Notes: a model not told the origin generated them from the sequence alone. A DNA stretch of 64,000 bases from Labilibaculum sp. K2S (GCF_030372765.1 NZ_JAUCMW010000001.1:124001-188000); one strand, 5' to 3'. Shown: positions 8,490 to 17,973, numbered from the stretch's first letter. Made by a program: numbers and translations.

Positions 8490-9044
8490 TTATAGCACAA
8501 TAATTCCAACGTAATCTTTTAAATTTTTTCGGAAGGCTTTTAATGCCTTTCCCATATTTGCTTCAACAGTTTTAACCGAAATTGATAATTTATCGGCAAT
8601 TTCCTGATATTTTAGGCCTTCAAACCTACTCATTTTAAATATTTTACTGCAACGATCGGGCAAATTTGCAAGAGTTGTGTTTACAATGTTGTAAATTTCT
8701 TTTTCTTCAACCGAATCTATTGGTAATGAGCTTTTTGGTTTGTTGTTTTTAATGTATTCTTCGTACTGTGTTTTAACACCTCTTTTTCGTAATACCTGCA
8801 GACTATTAAAATAAGTTGCTTTGTAAAGGTACGCTTTTAATGAAGTGTGAATTTTTAAATTTTTTCTGTTTTCCCATAACTGACAAAACAATTCCTGAAC
8901 AATTTCTTCAGCCTGATTTGTGTCTTTCACAAAACGCAGCGCGTAATGACATAGTAAAGGGTAATATGCTCTGAATAATTTTTCAAACTCCTGTAAATTA
9001 CCTCTTTGTATATGTTTAAGTGTAGTATCTGTATCTTCCGGCAT
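8490..9044 (-). CDS. ECF RNA polymerase sigma factor
   Basis: The 184-residue protein has region 2 (FRAYYPLLCHYALRFVKDTNQAEEIVQELFCQLWENR, residues about 24-62) and region 4 with helix-turn-helix KYQEIADKLSISVKTVEANM (about 145-165). It is the first gene of the operon with FecR (six-base gap) and the STN protein. The adjacent gene at 9274-10575, a paralogue of the STN protein's C-terminal part, is a reasonable target and has a weak promoter-like site upstream (see 10652). Confidence 0.95.
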   Translation of the reverse strand: MPEDTDTTLKHIQRGNLQEFEKLFRAYYPLLCHYALRFVKDTNQAEEIVQELFCQLWENRKNLKIHTSLKAYLYKATYFNSLQVLRKRGVKTQYEEYIKNNKPKSSLPIDSVEEKEIYNIVNTTLANLPDRCSKIFKMSRFEGLKYQEIADKLSISVKTVEANMGKALKAFRKNLKDYVGIIVL

Positions 9045-9149
9045 TTTCGTATCTCTTCCCGTATTTTAAAAAGCTTGTAATCCTTTCTAAGTTAGGATTT
9101 TTCAATCGTTAGAGGAAAGATCTGCAATATTATTATTATTATTGATGAA

Positions 9150-9200
9150 AGAACCGTTCTGAATATTCTCATGTTTCCCCAAGCATGAGTGAACGGTTCT
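9150..9200 (-). terminator. Intrinsic terminator after the CarboxypepD-regulatory gene
   Basis: AGAACCGTTC at 9150-9159 pairs with GAACGGTTCT at 9191-9200, with a nested CTCATG/CATGAG pair inside. It separates the gene ending at 9274 from the sigma operon. A T-run follows on the forward strand, with a shorter one on the reverse strand, so it may work in both directions. Confidence 0.7.
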
Positions 9201-9273
9201 TTTTTTGTTTTGAATTCAGTTGCTAATGCTTGTAGGATAACTAACTCAAGTATGTTTTGAATTCAAAATTTCA

Positions 9274-10575
9274 TTATCTGGCTTTTCTTTTCAATTTCCG
9301 AATTGCCGACTCAATGGACTGATCTGGTTCAATGGTATTGTATTCTCCCCAGAAATTAGCATCAGCAAAGTTGCTTACTTCTTCAACCATGATCTGATTT
9401 GCTCTAAATTTATCGTCTCCTTTAAAGCGCACAATATTCTGTTCATCACGGTCGGTAATTGCAATTTCAGTCATTGCGCTATAGTTGGTGTTGAATAGTT
9501 TACGTTTCCAGTTGCATTTAAAATTAATCTCACCTCTGGCATAATTGAAATACCATTTGCCATCTTTTTCAGTATAGTTAACTAAGTAATCGGCTGAGGT
9601 AGGAGTTACTTTTACACCTGCTGGTTTCCGTTTAATAAACATTCGGCTGGCTTCCTCTTCATTGCTTAGGTTCAGGCTAAATTTTGCACTTGACAAGGCT
9701 AAATTTGTCGATTCGATATAAAGCAATCCATAATACAATGGAATATCTATATTTTCTTTTTGTTTAAACTCAATTACGTAATGAATCTTGTCATTTATTT
9801 TAGTAATTGATTTGATAGAAAAATTATAGTTCTCGATAAAATCATCGGAAAGAAGATTGTAAGGATTTTTCACAACATCTAAAAGTAGTGATGTGTATGG
9901 TCCGCCCTGTAATTTGAACAATAACGTATCCATTTTCTTTACATCCTGACTTTTGCGTCCCTTGTAAATTTGTACCTGATCATCTTTTAATTGTCTGTAT
10001 CCCGCTTTGTAAACGTTTACAACAGCCTCAGATATAGCTACATAATTTCTGTTTTTCTTAATTGTCTCGCGGTAAAAACCCTTCATCATATTTGGGTCTT
10101 TAGGGTAATTCTGACCGATTTTAGCCAAAATACTTTTTACTAAAAAAAGAGGATCTAATGGGTAAATGTTAATTTGATCCAAAGGAATAGTAACTGATTC
10201 CAGCTTTAATATATTTTTCTTTTCCTTTAATGAAGAAATAGAAACTTCGAGATTTTTGTATCCGATATAGGTGATTTCAATTTTGCTAACAGGAAGATCT
10301 TTAGCAATTTTCAATAGAAATTCACCATCGCTGTTCGACACTGTAGCAACATTAACACCCTTAACAGCAATAGTTGCAAACATAAGAGGTTCGTTTGTTT
10401 TGGCATCTTGAACCTTGCCTTTGTATACGTCGTATTTTAAGGTGTCAATAACCTGTTGTACTTTGTTTTTTTCTTTCTTTACATTATTTCCCTCCGCTGC
10501 CATTACATTGCTGAAAGAGAAAAACAAAAAGGCAGAAAGAATGATTGCGAAATAAAATCTAATTTTTGTTTTCAT
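9274..10575 (-). CDS. CarboxypepD-regulatory-like domain protein, paralogue of the 5866-7449 protein
   Basis: The 433-residue protein has a signal peptide (SAFLFFSFSNVMA) and a CarboxypepD_reg-like domain at about residues 48-125 (YKGKVQDAKTNEPLMFATIAVKG). The long C-terminal region shares FYRET, IYKGRKSQDV, LLLDVVKN and ANFWGEYNTIEP with the STN protein at 5866-7449. It lacks the STN domain. It is predicted to be exported and associated with the cell envelope, with no enzymatic motif recognised. The shared C-terminal architecture and proximity suggest it is part of the same signalling locus, perhaps as an output gene. Confidence 0.8.
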   Translation of the reverse strand: MKTKIRFYFAIILSAFLFFSFSNVMAAEGNNVKKEKNKVQQVIDTLKYDVYKGKVQDAKTNEPLMFATIAVKGVNVATVSNSDGEFLLKIAKDLPVSKIEITYIGYKNLEVSISSLKEKKNILKLESVTIPLDQINIYPLDPLFLVKSILAKIGQNYPKDPNMMKGFYRETIKKNRNYVAISEAVVNVYKAGYRQLKDDQVQIYKGRKSQDVKKMDTLLFKLQGGPYTSLLLDVVKNPYNLLSDDFIENYNFSIKSITKINDKIHYVIEFKQKENIDIPLYYGLLYIESTNLALSSAKFSLNLSNEEEASRMFIKRKPAGVKVTPTSADYLVNYTEKDGKWYFNYARGEINFKCNWKRKLFNTNYSAMTEIAITDRDEQNIVRFKGDDKFRANQIMVEEVSNFADANFWGEYNTIEPDQSIESAIRKLKRKAR

Positions 10576-10651
10576 GGCGATTTATTTTATTTGATAATAA
10601 TTTTAAAAATAGGAGAAAACCGATCGTGTATTTTCTTGCTTCTACTACTAT

Positions 10652-10676
10652 GATGCTTTATGGATAAAATACCCTA
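10652..10676 (-). promoter_or_regulatory. Weak ECF-promoter-like site upstream of 9274-10575
   Basis: The reverse strand carries TAGGGTATT (10668-10676 on the forward strand as AATACCCTA) about 16 bases before CATC. This resembles the 26-bp element found three times in the 54-61 kb cluster, but the second block differs and only one copy is seen. It is 77 bases upstream of the start codon at 10575. Confidence 0.3.
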
Positions 10677-10828
10677 TCATTTTTTTATTTATTTTTTTGT
10701 TCGTGTTTTTTTACAAGCCTTATATGTTCTATATTTATCTAAAATGATATAAATATTTTTTCTCTAACGAGGGTTATTATTTATAGATGTAAAGGATATA
10801 ATTTAATCAATATTAGCAGGTTTGGTTT

Positions 10829-11548
10829 ATGAAAGTAGATTATTGTAAAGAGAATCTTATTTTAAAAGTATTTCCAACAGTAGGAGGCTGTTTTGAAGAG
10901 GGATGGAGTGTTCTGAAAAATTACTTTTTAATTTTATTACTTGCAATTATAGTTTTCGGAGCAATTGATATGCCCATGGGGATTAATCAAATGGGATGGG
11001 ATGACAGCGATTCATTTAAGATCGGTTTGGCATCGTTCAAATTTTTCGGATTTATCTATTACCTATTGGTTGTTACTCCGTTTAGTTATGGTGTAGATTG
11101 GATGTTTTTGAAAGCATCAAGAAAAACGGAACCTCAGTTTGAAGAAATTTTGAATGGATTCAAGAAGTTTCTATTTGTGATTTTAAGTCATTTATTGGTG
11201 ATTGGAATAGTCGGAGTAGGCTTCCTGTTTCTTATTATTCCGGGAATTTATTTGGTTTGCAAGTTGATTTTTGTTCCCTTTTTAATAATGGATAAAAAGG
11301 TAGATCCAATACAGGCTGTTAAGCTTAGCTTTTATTTGAGTAAAGGTTACTTTTGGACAATTCTTGGAATGGGAATAGTATCATTCCTAGTCATTATTTT
11401 AGGACTTATCTGTCTGTTTGTAGGAGTACTTGTCTCGATAGTTTGGATACACTCGGCTTTTGCTGTTTTATACAAGGCGTTGGATGAACTGCATTTTAAA
11501 GAGGCTTGTGAATTAGCAGGTATTTCTCCTGAAAGTATAAGAGACTAA
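10829..11548 (+). CDS. Multi-pass membrane protein, glycerophosphodiesterase-membrane/DUF975-like
   Basis: The 239-residue protein has about five to six hydrophobic helices. It has a cytoplasmic-type N-terminus, GCFEEGWSVLKNYF before the first helix, FLFLIIPGIYLVCKLIFVPF in the middle, and DKKVDPIQAVKLSFYLSKGYFW before the last helices. The IPGIYL..K pattern and the loop DPIQAVKLS resemble the membrane domain of GDPD-type and DUF975/UPF0259 proteins. No catalytic domain is attached. It is transcribed alone and ends at a bidirectional terminator. Function is unknown. Confidence 0.75.
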   Translation: MKVDYCKENLILKVFPTVGGCFEEGWSVLKNYFLILLLAIIVFGAIDMPMGINQMGWDDSDSFKIGLASFKFFGFIYYLLVVTPFSYGVDWMFLKASRKTEPQFEEILNGFKKFLFVILSHLLVIGIVGVGFLFLIIPGIYLVCKLIFVPFLIMDKKVDPIQAVKLSFYLSKGYFWTILGMGIVSFLVIILGLICLFVGVLVSIVWIHSAFAVLYKALDELHFKEACELAGISPESIRD

Positions 11549-11574
11549 AATTTCAATATTTACTACATTAAAAG

Positions 11575-11601
11575 AAAGGGAGACCATTTTGATCTCCCTT
11601 T
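11575..11601. terminator. Bidirectional terminator between convergent genes
   Basis: AAAGGGAGA at 11575-11583 pairs with TCTCCCTTT at 11593-11601, lying between the membrane-protein gene ending at 11548 and nadA ending at 11623. Confidence 0.85.
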
Positions 11602-11622
11602 TACTATTGTAAGTTTTAAAAC

Positions 11623-12552
11623 CTATTTTATCAGGTGTCTCGATAAATCAAGCATTCGAACAATTGGTGCTTTTGCCTTTTCCATAACATCATCAGGTAA
11701 GATGATTTCAGGTTGTTCGTTTTTTAATGCAAGGTATAACTTCTCCATTGTGTTCAGTTTCATATAAGCACAATCATTGCAAGAGCAGGTTTCGTCGGCC
11801 GGAACAATTAAAAATTCTTTGTTGGGAGAATCTTTTTGCATCTGATGAAGAATTCCCGTTTCTGTTGCAACAATGAATTTTTTAGATTCGCTGTTTTTTG
11901 TATAATCCAGCATGGCTGTTGTTGATCCAACAAAATCGGCAAGTAATAATACCGGATGTGCACACTCTGGGTGAGCAATAAGTACAGCATCAGGATTTTC
12001 GATTTTCATTTTCATGATTTTTTCTGAAGAAAGAATATCATGAACCTCACAGGTTCCATCCCAAAGAACCATTTGTCTGCTGGTTACTTCATTTATGTAT
12101 CGTCCAAGGTTTTTATCAGGAGCAAAAATTATTTTCTGATCTTTAGGAAAGGATTCAACAATTTGAACTGCATTTCCTGACGTGCAAATCACATCAGATA
12201 AAGTCTTAATTTCGGCAGTACAATTGATATATGAAATAACAATATGGTCGGGGTGAAGCGCTTTAAATTTACGAAAATCATCCGCCGGGCACGATTCAGC
12301 AAGAGAACATCCGGCTGCTAAATCGGGCAGAAGTACTTTTCTTGTTGGATTTAATATTTTAGCAGTTTCTGCCATAAAATGAACGCCCGCAAACAAAATA
12401 ATATCTGCATCAACTTCTGAAGCCTTTTGTGCTAATGCCAAACTATCGCCTTTAAAATCGGCTATTTCCTGAATGTCAGGAGTTTGATAGTAGTGAGCAA
12501 GAATTACAGCATTCTTTTCTTTTGCTAATTGAAGAACCTTATCTCTCATCAA
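11623..12552 (-). CDS. nadA: Quinolinate synthase NadA
   Basis: The 309-residue protein is a full-length NadA, the iron-sulfur enzyme that condenses iminoaspartate with dihydroxyacetone phosphate to quinolinate in NAD synthesis. Visible motifs are [19 protein letters not shown] near the N-terminus, [50 protein letters not shown] and [10 protein letters not shown]. Cys residues that could ligate the [4Fe-4S] cluster are in [16 protein letters not shown] and the CSCNDCAYM stretch. No nadB or nadC lies next to it. The start at MMRDK is supported by the adjacent [14 protein letters not shown] strand. Confidence 0.97.
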   Translation of the reverse strand: MMRDKVLQLAKEKNAVILAHYYQTPDIQEIADFKGDSLALAQKASEVDADIILFAGVHFMAETAKILNPTRKVLLPDLAAGCSLAESCPADDFRKFKALHPDHIVISYINCTAEIKTLSDVICTSGNAVQIVESFPKDQKIIFAPDKNLGRYINEVTSRQMVLWDGTCEVHDILSSEKIMKMKIENPDAVLIAHPECAHPVLLLADFVGSTTAMLDYTKNSESKKFIVATETGILHQMQKDSPNKEFLIVPADETCSCNDCAYMKLNTMEKLYLALKNEQPEIILPDDVMEKAKAPIVRMLDLSRHLIK

Positions 12553-12652
12553 GTAAATATTTGCTTAGTCTCTCGTTAGGTTAACAGGTGCAAATATCTT
12601 TAAATTATAGCGAAAATCAAACCATTACTATATGTTTTGGCATTTAAACAAC

Positions 12653-12982
12653 TTATTTAGATCGGGGAATATGAAGGTGAAAAGCACTTCCTTTCTCAAT
12701 TGTGCTTTCAGCCCAAACTGTACTTTTATTCGCTTTTGCAAATTCTTTACAGAGAAGAAGTCCCAGTCCGGTTCCTTTTTCACCCACGGTTCCGGTTGAT
12801 TTGAATTTTAAATCGATGCGGAAAAGTTTATCCAAATTTTCGCTCGCTATGCCAATGTCATGATCTGTAATTTGAACTTTCAGAAAGTCATTTTTCTCTT
12901 GTATGTCAATTTCAATTTGACTCTTGGACTCTGAGAATTTTATTGCGTTGTTAATAAGATTTCTCAGAATTAAGCTGTACAT
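12653..12982 (-). pseudogene. Orphan histidine-kinase ATPase-domain fragment
   Basis: The 109-residue frame is only the C-terminal HATPase_c half of a sensor kinase. It has an N-box LILRNLINNAIKFSES, a G1-like box altered to ITDHDIGIA (usually DNGIG), and a G2-type GTGLGLLLCKEF. No HisKA domain, sensor or membrane helix precedes it, and an in-frame stop lies six bases before the ATG. It resembles the last 110 residues of the TPR kinase at 19766-21841 (IRNLINNSLKF, EKGNGLGLLLCKQF), so it is probably a remnant of a related gene. A stand-alone Spo0B/RsbW-like role cannot be excluded. Confidence 0.65.
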
Positions 12983-13067
12983 ATTTTAATTTCTTTTTTG
13001 TCTACTGATACAATTTACGATCGTTTAAATTGAATAGGGATTCAATCTTTTTTATTACTATTATGAA

Positions 13068-13823
13068 ATGAAAACATCTCTACTTGAAATATGTTGTTAC
13101 TCTGTTCAATCAGCAATTATAGCAGAACAATCCGGGGCTGATCGAATTGAATTATGTGCTGGTGTTCACGAAGGAGGAACTACTCCTAGTGCTTCTTGTA
13201 TCAAAATGACTAAAGAATCAGTTAGCATTCCTGTACATGTAATTATCAGACCTCGTGGTGCTGATTTCTGTTATTCTGCTATTGAGTTTGAGTGTATGAA
13301 ATTGGATGTAATTCACTGCAAAGAAATTGGAGTAAATGGCGTCGTATCTGGTGTTTTACTTTCGGATGGAAGCATTGATGTGGAAAGAACCAAAGAATTG
13401 ATCGATTTGGCAAAACCAATGAATTTCACCTTTCACAGAGCTTTTGATATGGTAAAGGATCATTTTAAAGCTTTGGAGCAGTTAATAGAGATGGGAACCA
13501 ATCGAATTCTCACATCTGGAGGAGAACAAACTGCCGTAATGGGTAAATATTTACTGAAAGACCTGATTGTAAAGGCAAGTGGACGGATAGTGATCATGCC
13601 GGGAAGTGGTATCAATCATGAAAATATTTTGAGTTTGAAAAATTATACCGGAGCTAAAGAGTTTCATTGTTCAGCAAAGTCTTTGGTGAGAGGGAAAATG
13701 GAATATCAGAATCCTAAAATTGCCATGGGAGGTGAAGAAAATGTGCCTGAATTTGAATTTTACGAGGCAGATTCCGAGAAAATTCGTAAAATTGCAGACA
13801 TCCTAAAAGCCGAGGACTTATAA
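13068..13823 (+). CDS. cutC: CutC family protein
   Basis: The 251-residue protein matches CutC along its length: LEICCYSVQSAIIAEQSGADRIELCAGVHEGGTTPS at the N-terminus, VIIRPRGADFCYS, GVVSGVLLSDGSID, TFHRAFDM and LTSGG. It is a TIM-barrel protein historically linked to copper homeostasis, although its biochemical role is unresolved and it may act elsewhere. It lies 15 bases before the transglutaminase gene on the same strand, so the two are likely co-transcribed. Confidence 0.93.
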   Translation: MKTSLLEICCYSVQSAIIAEQSGADRIELCAGVHEGGTTPSASCIKMTKESVSIPVHVIIRPRGADFCYSAIEFECMKLDVIHCKEIGVNGVVSGVLLSDGSIDVERTKELIDLAKPMNFTFHRAFDMVKDHFKALEQLIEMGTNRILTSGGEQTAVMGKYLLKDLIVKASGRIVIMPGSGINHENILSLKNYTGAKEFHCSAKSLVRGKMEYQNPKIAMGGEENVPEFEFYEADSEKIRKIADILKAEDL

Positions 13824-13838
13824 CTAATTATTCTACTA

Positions 13839-16472
13839 ATGAGGAAAATTTCTATCCTTCTGCTTAGTCTCATTCTCTTTTGGGGCTGTTCCAATGTACA
13901 TTTTATTCAAGACAATGCCGTTCGTGCAAAAGTTTCTAAGCGATTCGAAGAAAGAAAAGAATTTGCATCTAATCGATCCGATGAACTTTTCTCAGTATTT
14001 CAAGAAAATATAACGACTGAAGAAAATGAAGCATTACAGTTTTTATATGCCTATATGCCGTTGTGTGATTTGGCAGATTATAATGGAGATTTTTTTCTAA
14101 AACAAGTGAAAGCTTCGTTTGAGGCCAGAGAAAGTTTTGAGTGGGGTAAAAAAGTGCCGGATGAATTGTTTCGTCATTTTGTTCTACCATACCGTGTAAA
14201 CAATGAAAACTTAGATTCGGCCCGATGGGTTTTCCTTAAAGAGTTGAAACCGATATTAAAAGGTATGTCGATGAAAGAGGCAGTGCTGGAAGTGAATCAT
14301 TGGTGTCACGAAAAAGTTAATTACGCTCCAACAGATATTCGCACAAGCGGACCACTAAGCATTGTGAGAACTTCATGGGGAAGATGCGGTGAAGAATCAA
14401 CATTTACTGTAACTGCCTTACGTTCGGTAGGAATTCCTGCCCGTCAGGTCTATACTCCACGTTGGGCGCATAGCGATGACAATCATGCTTGGGTGGAAGT
14501 TTGGACGGATGGGAAATGGTCTTATTTAGGTGCTTGTGAGCCTGAACCCGATTTAAATATGGGGTGGTTTACCGAACCTGCCCGTAGAGCCATGCTGGTG
14601 CATACCAAAGTGTTTGGTGATTTTGAGGGAGATTATGAAGTTGTAAAGCGTTCAGATAATTTCACTGAGATTAATGTGGTGGAGAATTATGCTGATGTGA
14701 AGAAAGTTTACGTGCAGGTCGTTGATCAATTGGGTAATTCAGTTGAAAATGCAAAAGTAGATTTTGGATTGTATAACTATGCTGAGTTTTATCCAATTGC
14801 CAGTAAGAATACAGATTCTGATGGAATATCTTTCCTCACCACAGGTTTGGGTGATCTGCTTATTTGGGCTAGTAAAGAGGGGGAGTATGCTGGCAGGAAA
14901 ATCAGTGTAAGTCAAACCGATACGCTTCGTTTGGAATTGGGTCGTGGTTTTTATGGAGAGCAGATTACCGATTTAAATATGGTTCCTCCGGTTGAGCAAA
15001 ATCCTTATTCGGTTGATGAGAGCAAAAAGAAACAAAATGATATGCGTCTGTCTTATGAAGATAGCATTCGAATGCAATATAGAACCACTTTTATAGATTC
15101 AATTACTGCCTGTAAATTAGCTGATGAAAAATCTTTGGATGCAGGAATGATCTGGAACAGCTTTAAGAAAAGTCAGGGGAATTGGAAAGAGATTCAGAAA
15201 TTTGTAGAATCAATATCTGGAGGAAATGGTGCAATTGCAGTTGATCTTCTTAATTTAATTACTGATAAAGATTTGCGAGATACGCGATCTGAAATACTGG
15301 AAGATCATTTGAGTAATACGATCGGAAAATACAAGTTGGAAGATTACAGTTCCAAGGAGCTTTATTTGAAATGTGTTTTAAATCCAAGAATCAGCAATGA
15401 GTGGTTAATTGCTTACCGCGGATACTTGCAAAAGGCGTTTCAAGATAAATTTACCGGCGATCGATCTGATATAGTTGAGCAAATTAAGCAATGGATTTTA
15501 GATGAAATACAAATCACCGAAGTAGAAAATTATTACAACCTGCCAATTAGCCCAAAGGGTGTTTATGAGCTCAGAATCTCAAATGCTGAATCCAGAGATG
15601 TTTTTTTTGTGGCACTTTGCAGAAGTTTAGGAATTCCATCGCGTTTGGAGCCAGCAGAAAAAACACCGCAGTATTTCGATGGTAAAGAATGGTTGAATAT
15701 TTATTTTGAAAAACAAATAGTTAATCAGCCAATTACTGGTTTTGTGATGTTGAATAATACTGCAAAGGATTTTGATCCGGCTTATTATATGCATTTCACC
15801 ATTGGGAAATTAAATAATGGAATTTATGAGAGCCTTGATTATGGGTGGGATTCTAAATTATCGGATTTGCCTTCAAAACTGGAATTGGAAGTTGGGAAAT
15901 ACAGATTGGTAACAGGCAAACGCGGCGCTGACGGAACAGTTTATGCACATTTGAATCATTTTGGAGTTTTAAAAGACCAGACCACTAAAATTGATTTGGT
16001 ATTCAGAGATCCAATGGCAGAAAATAAGGTGTTAGGTCATTTAGATACTAAATTGAAGGTTTTCAGTGATAAAGGGAAAGAAGTAACCCTTAAATCATTA
16101 GAGAAGCAGGATGCGATTGTATTGATGTGGCTGGAGCCGGGAAAAGAACCAACCCGACATTTAATGGAAGAGTTTAAGGAAGTGAAAAAGAAATACAAAG
16201 AATGGGATGGAAATATAATTGTATTGCAGGCAGAGGAAATTGATAAAGAGAACTTTTCAGAAGGCTTTTTTAGCAACATGCCGTCAAATTACAAGCTGTA
16301 TAAGGATAACAGTAATGAATTGCTTATACAGGCTAAAAAGGAGTTGGGTATTTCTGGTAAAATTGAAAAACCTCTGATATTGATGTTAAACCCTGCGGGC
16401 GATATAAAATTTGCTTCCCGCGGATATAAAATTGGGATTCATGAGCATTTACTCAAAGTTTTGGAAGAATAA
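13839..16472 (+). CDS. Large transglutaminase-like lipoprotein with a second degenerate transglutaminase domain and thioredoxin-like C-terminus
   Basis: The 877-residue protein begins with a lipoprotein-type signal (LLLSLILFWGC). A transglutaminase core at about residues 145-245 shows the Cys in GRCGEESTFTVTALRSVG, the His in DNHAWVEVW and an Asp-bearing LGACEPEPD. A carboxypeptidase-regulatory-like beta segment follows near 285-365. At about 583-625 the stretch SRDVFFVALCRSLGIPSR repeats the core pattern but without the catalytic Cys. The last 120 residues (from AIVLMWLEPGKEPTRHLMEEF) look like a thioredoxin fold lacking CxxC. It is probably an envelope peptidase or binding protein. It is co-oriented with cutC; the substrate is unknown. 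Confidence 0.85.
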   Translation: MRKISILLLSLILFWGCSNVHFIQDNAVRAKVSKRFEERKEFASNRSDELFSVFQENITTEENEALQFLYAYMPLCDLADYNGDFFLKQVKASFEARESFEWGKKVPDELFRHFVLPYRVNNENLDSARWVFLKELKPILKGMSMKEAVLEVNHWCHEKVNYAPTDIRTSGPLSIVRTSWGRCGEESTFTVTALRSVGIPARQVYTPRWAHSDDNHAWVEVWTDGKWSYLGACEPEPDLNMGWFTEPARRAMLVHTKVFGDFEGDYEVVKRSDNFTEINVVENYADVKKVYVQVVDQLGNSVENAKVDFGLYNYAEFYPIASKNTDSDGISFLTTGLGDLLIWASKEGEYAGRKISVSQTDTLRLELGRGFYGEQITDLNMVPPVEQNPYSVDESKKKQNDMRLSYEDSIRMQYRTTFIDSITACKLADEKSLDAGMIWNSFKKSQGNWKEIQKFVESISGGNGAIAVDLLNLITDKDLRDTRSEILEDHLSNTIGKYKLEDYSSKELYLKCVLNPRISNEWLIAYRGYLQKAFQDKFTGDRSDIVEQIKQWILDEIQITEVENYYNLPISPKGVYELRISNAESRDVFFVALCRSLGIPSRLEPAEKTPQYFDGKEWLNIYFEKQIVNQPITGFVMLNNTAKDFDPAYYMHFTIGKLNNGIYESLDYGWDSKLSDLPSKLELEVGKYRLVTGKRGADGTVYAHLNHFGVLKDQTTKIDLVFRDPMAENKVLGHLDTKLKVFSDKGKEVTLKSLEKQDAIVLMWLEPGKEPTRHLMEEFKEVKKKYKEWDGNIIVLQAEEIDKENFSEGFFSNMPSNYKLYKDNSNELLIQAKKELGISGKIEKPLILMLNPAGDIKFASRGYKIGIHEHLLKVLEE

Positions 16473-16507
16473 TTAAAAACAGGAATCTCGTGATCGAATA
16501 AAAAAAA

Positions 16508-16535
16508 ATGCCACTTCAATTCGTTGAAGTGGCAT
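16508..16535. terminator. Bidirectional terminator
   Basis: ATGCCACTTCAA at 16508-16519 pairs perfectly with TTGAAGTGGCAT at 16524-16535 around a TTCG tetraloop, preceded by an A-run. It lies between convergent genes ending at 16472 and 16578. Confidence 0.85.
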
Positions 16536-16577
16536 TTCTATTTATGATATATCTATTTCTAATATAAAAAGAGAATT

Positions 16578-17759
16578 TTAATTGTAAAGTTCTTCTGCAA
16601 AACTGCCCTCTACCTTATTTCCCAATAAAAGTTCTTCAATGGTAGCAGCAATATCTGTAAAAGAGGTTCTGGTTCCCAAATCAACATTTTGTTTGATATT
16701 TTTACCAAACACCATTATTGGAATGTACTCTCTTGTGTGATCAGTTCCCGGGTAAGTGGGATCACATCCGTGATCGGCAGTTAAAATTAAAATTTCATCT
16801 TCCTTTAAATTTGCCTGAATTTCGGGTAGATAACGATCAAATTCTTCCAAAGCAGCTTTGTATCCTTCCGGATTTCTACGATGTCCAAACATCATATCAA
16901 AATCGACCAGATTCGTGAAGATCAAACCTTTTGAATCTTCTTTTAATGCAAGCAGTGTTTTGTTGATTCCATCAACATTATCCTTATTGGTTCCGCGGGA
17001 GTCGGTAATTCCTTGTCCGGCAAAAATATCTTTTGTTTTACCAATACCAATAACGTCCAATCCGCTTTCACTTAGGCGATCGAGAACAGTGGGAGCGGGT
17101 GGCGTAACAGAATAATCGTGACGATTTGCTGTTCTGGCAAAATTTCCTTCACTGCTTCCCAAGTATGGCCGCGCGATCACACGTGCTACAGGTTCATGTT
17201 CGCTGCAAATTTCCAAAGCAATTTCGCAGGCACGGTACAATTCGTCTAAAGGAATAATTTCTTCGTGAGCAGCAATCTGAAAAACAGGATCAGCAGAAGT
17301 ATATACAATCCAGTTGCCGGTTTTCATTTGTTCTTCTCCGTATTCGTCAAGAATAGCAGTTCCTGAAGCAGGCTTGTTAGCCATTACTTTTCTGCCGGTT
17401 CTTTCTTCAAATAATTGAATGGTTTTTTCTGAAAATCCATTCGCATAGGTAGGGAAAGCACGTTCCAGCTTAACTCCGGCAATTTCCCAATGGCCGGTTG
17501 TTGTATCTTTGCCCTTGGAAGCTTCCGCAGCTTTTCCGTAGGCTCCGTTTGTGTTGTTGCATGATGCAACACCTACAATGTCAGTAAGGTTACCAAGACC
17601 TAGTTTCTGCATATTTGGTAAATTAATACCATTACAATGTTTGGCAATATTTCCAAATGTATTGGAGCCAACATCTCCAAATTCGTCAGCATCTGGTAAA
17701 TAACCAACGCCAGCGCTATCCAGCACCACAATTGTAGCGCGTTCTATTTTAGGAATCAT
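16578..17759 (-). CDS. deoB: Phosphopentomutase
   Basis: The 393-residue protein matches DeoB, which interconverts ribose-1-phosphate (or deoxyribose-1-phosphate) and the 5-phosphate in nucleoside salvage. Alkaline-phosphatase-superfamily metal motifs are visible: VVLDSAGVGYLPDADEFGD at the N-terminus, KGKDTTTGHWEIAG (nucleophile Thr region), FTNLVDFDMMFGHRRN, and ILTADHGCDPTYPGTDHTRE near the C-terminus. Length is typical. It is transcribed alone; no nucleoside phosphorylase or deaminase is adjacent. Confidence 0.97.
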   Translation of the reverse strand: MIPKIERATIVVLDSAGVGYLPDADEFGDVGSNTFGNIAKHCNGINLPNMQKLGLGNLTDIVGVASCNNTNGAYGKAAEASKGKDTTTGHWEIAGVKLERAFPTYANGFSEKTIQLFEERTGRKVMANKPASGTAILDEYGEEQMKTGNWIVYTSADPVFQIAAHEEIIPLDELYRACEIALEICSEHEPVARVIARPYLGSSEGNFARTANRHDYSVTPPAPTVLDRLSESGLDVIGIGKTKDIFAGQGITDSRGTNKDNVDGINKTLLALKEDSKGLIFTNLVDFDMMFGHRRNPEGYKAALEEFDRYLPEIQANLKEDEILILTADHGCDPTYPGTDHTREYIPIMVFGKNIKQNVDLGTRTSFTDIAATIEELLLGNKVEGSFAEELYN

Positions 17760-17973
17760 AAACTTGTGTTTAAAAGTGTATAAAATATACTGATGAAGGG
17801 TTGTTTAGGTAGTGAGGCAAAGTTAGTAGAACAATTATAAATTAGCAATTAATAATTATAATAAATGTTCTTGATGGGATTATGAAGAAGTTAATAAATA
17901 CTTTGTGATGATCTCTTGTACCGGTATCATATCCGTATAATAATTTGTTGAGATTACAGCAACAGGGCAAAAG

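Noticed and set aside
10456-10653. 65-residue forward frame over the start of the 9274-10575 gene
   Set aside because: Antisense to a signal-peptide region; no independent evidence.
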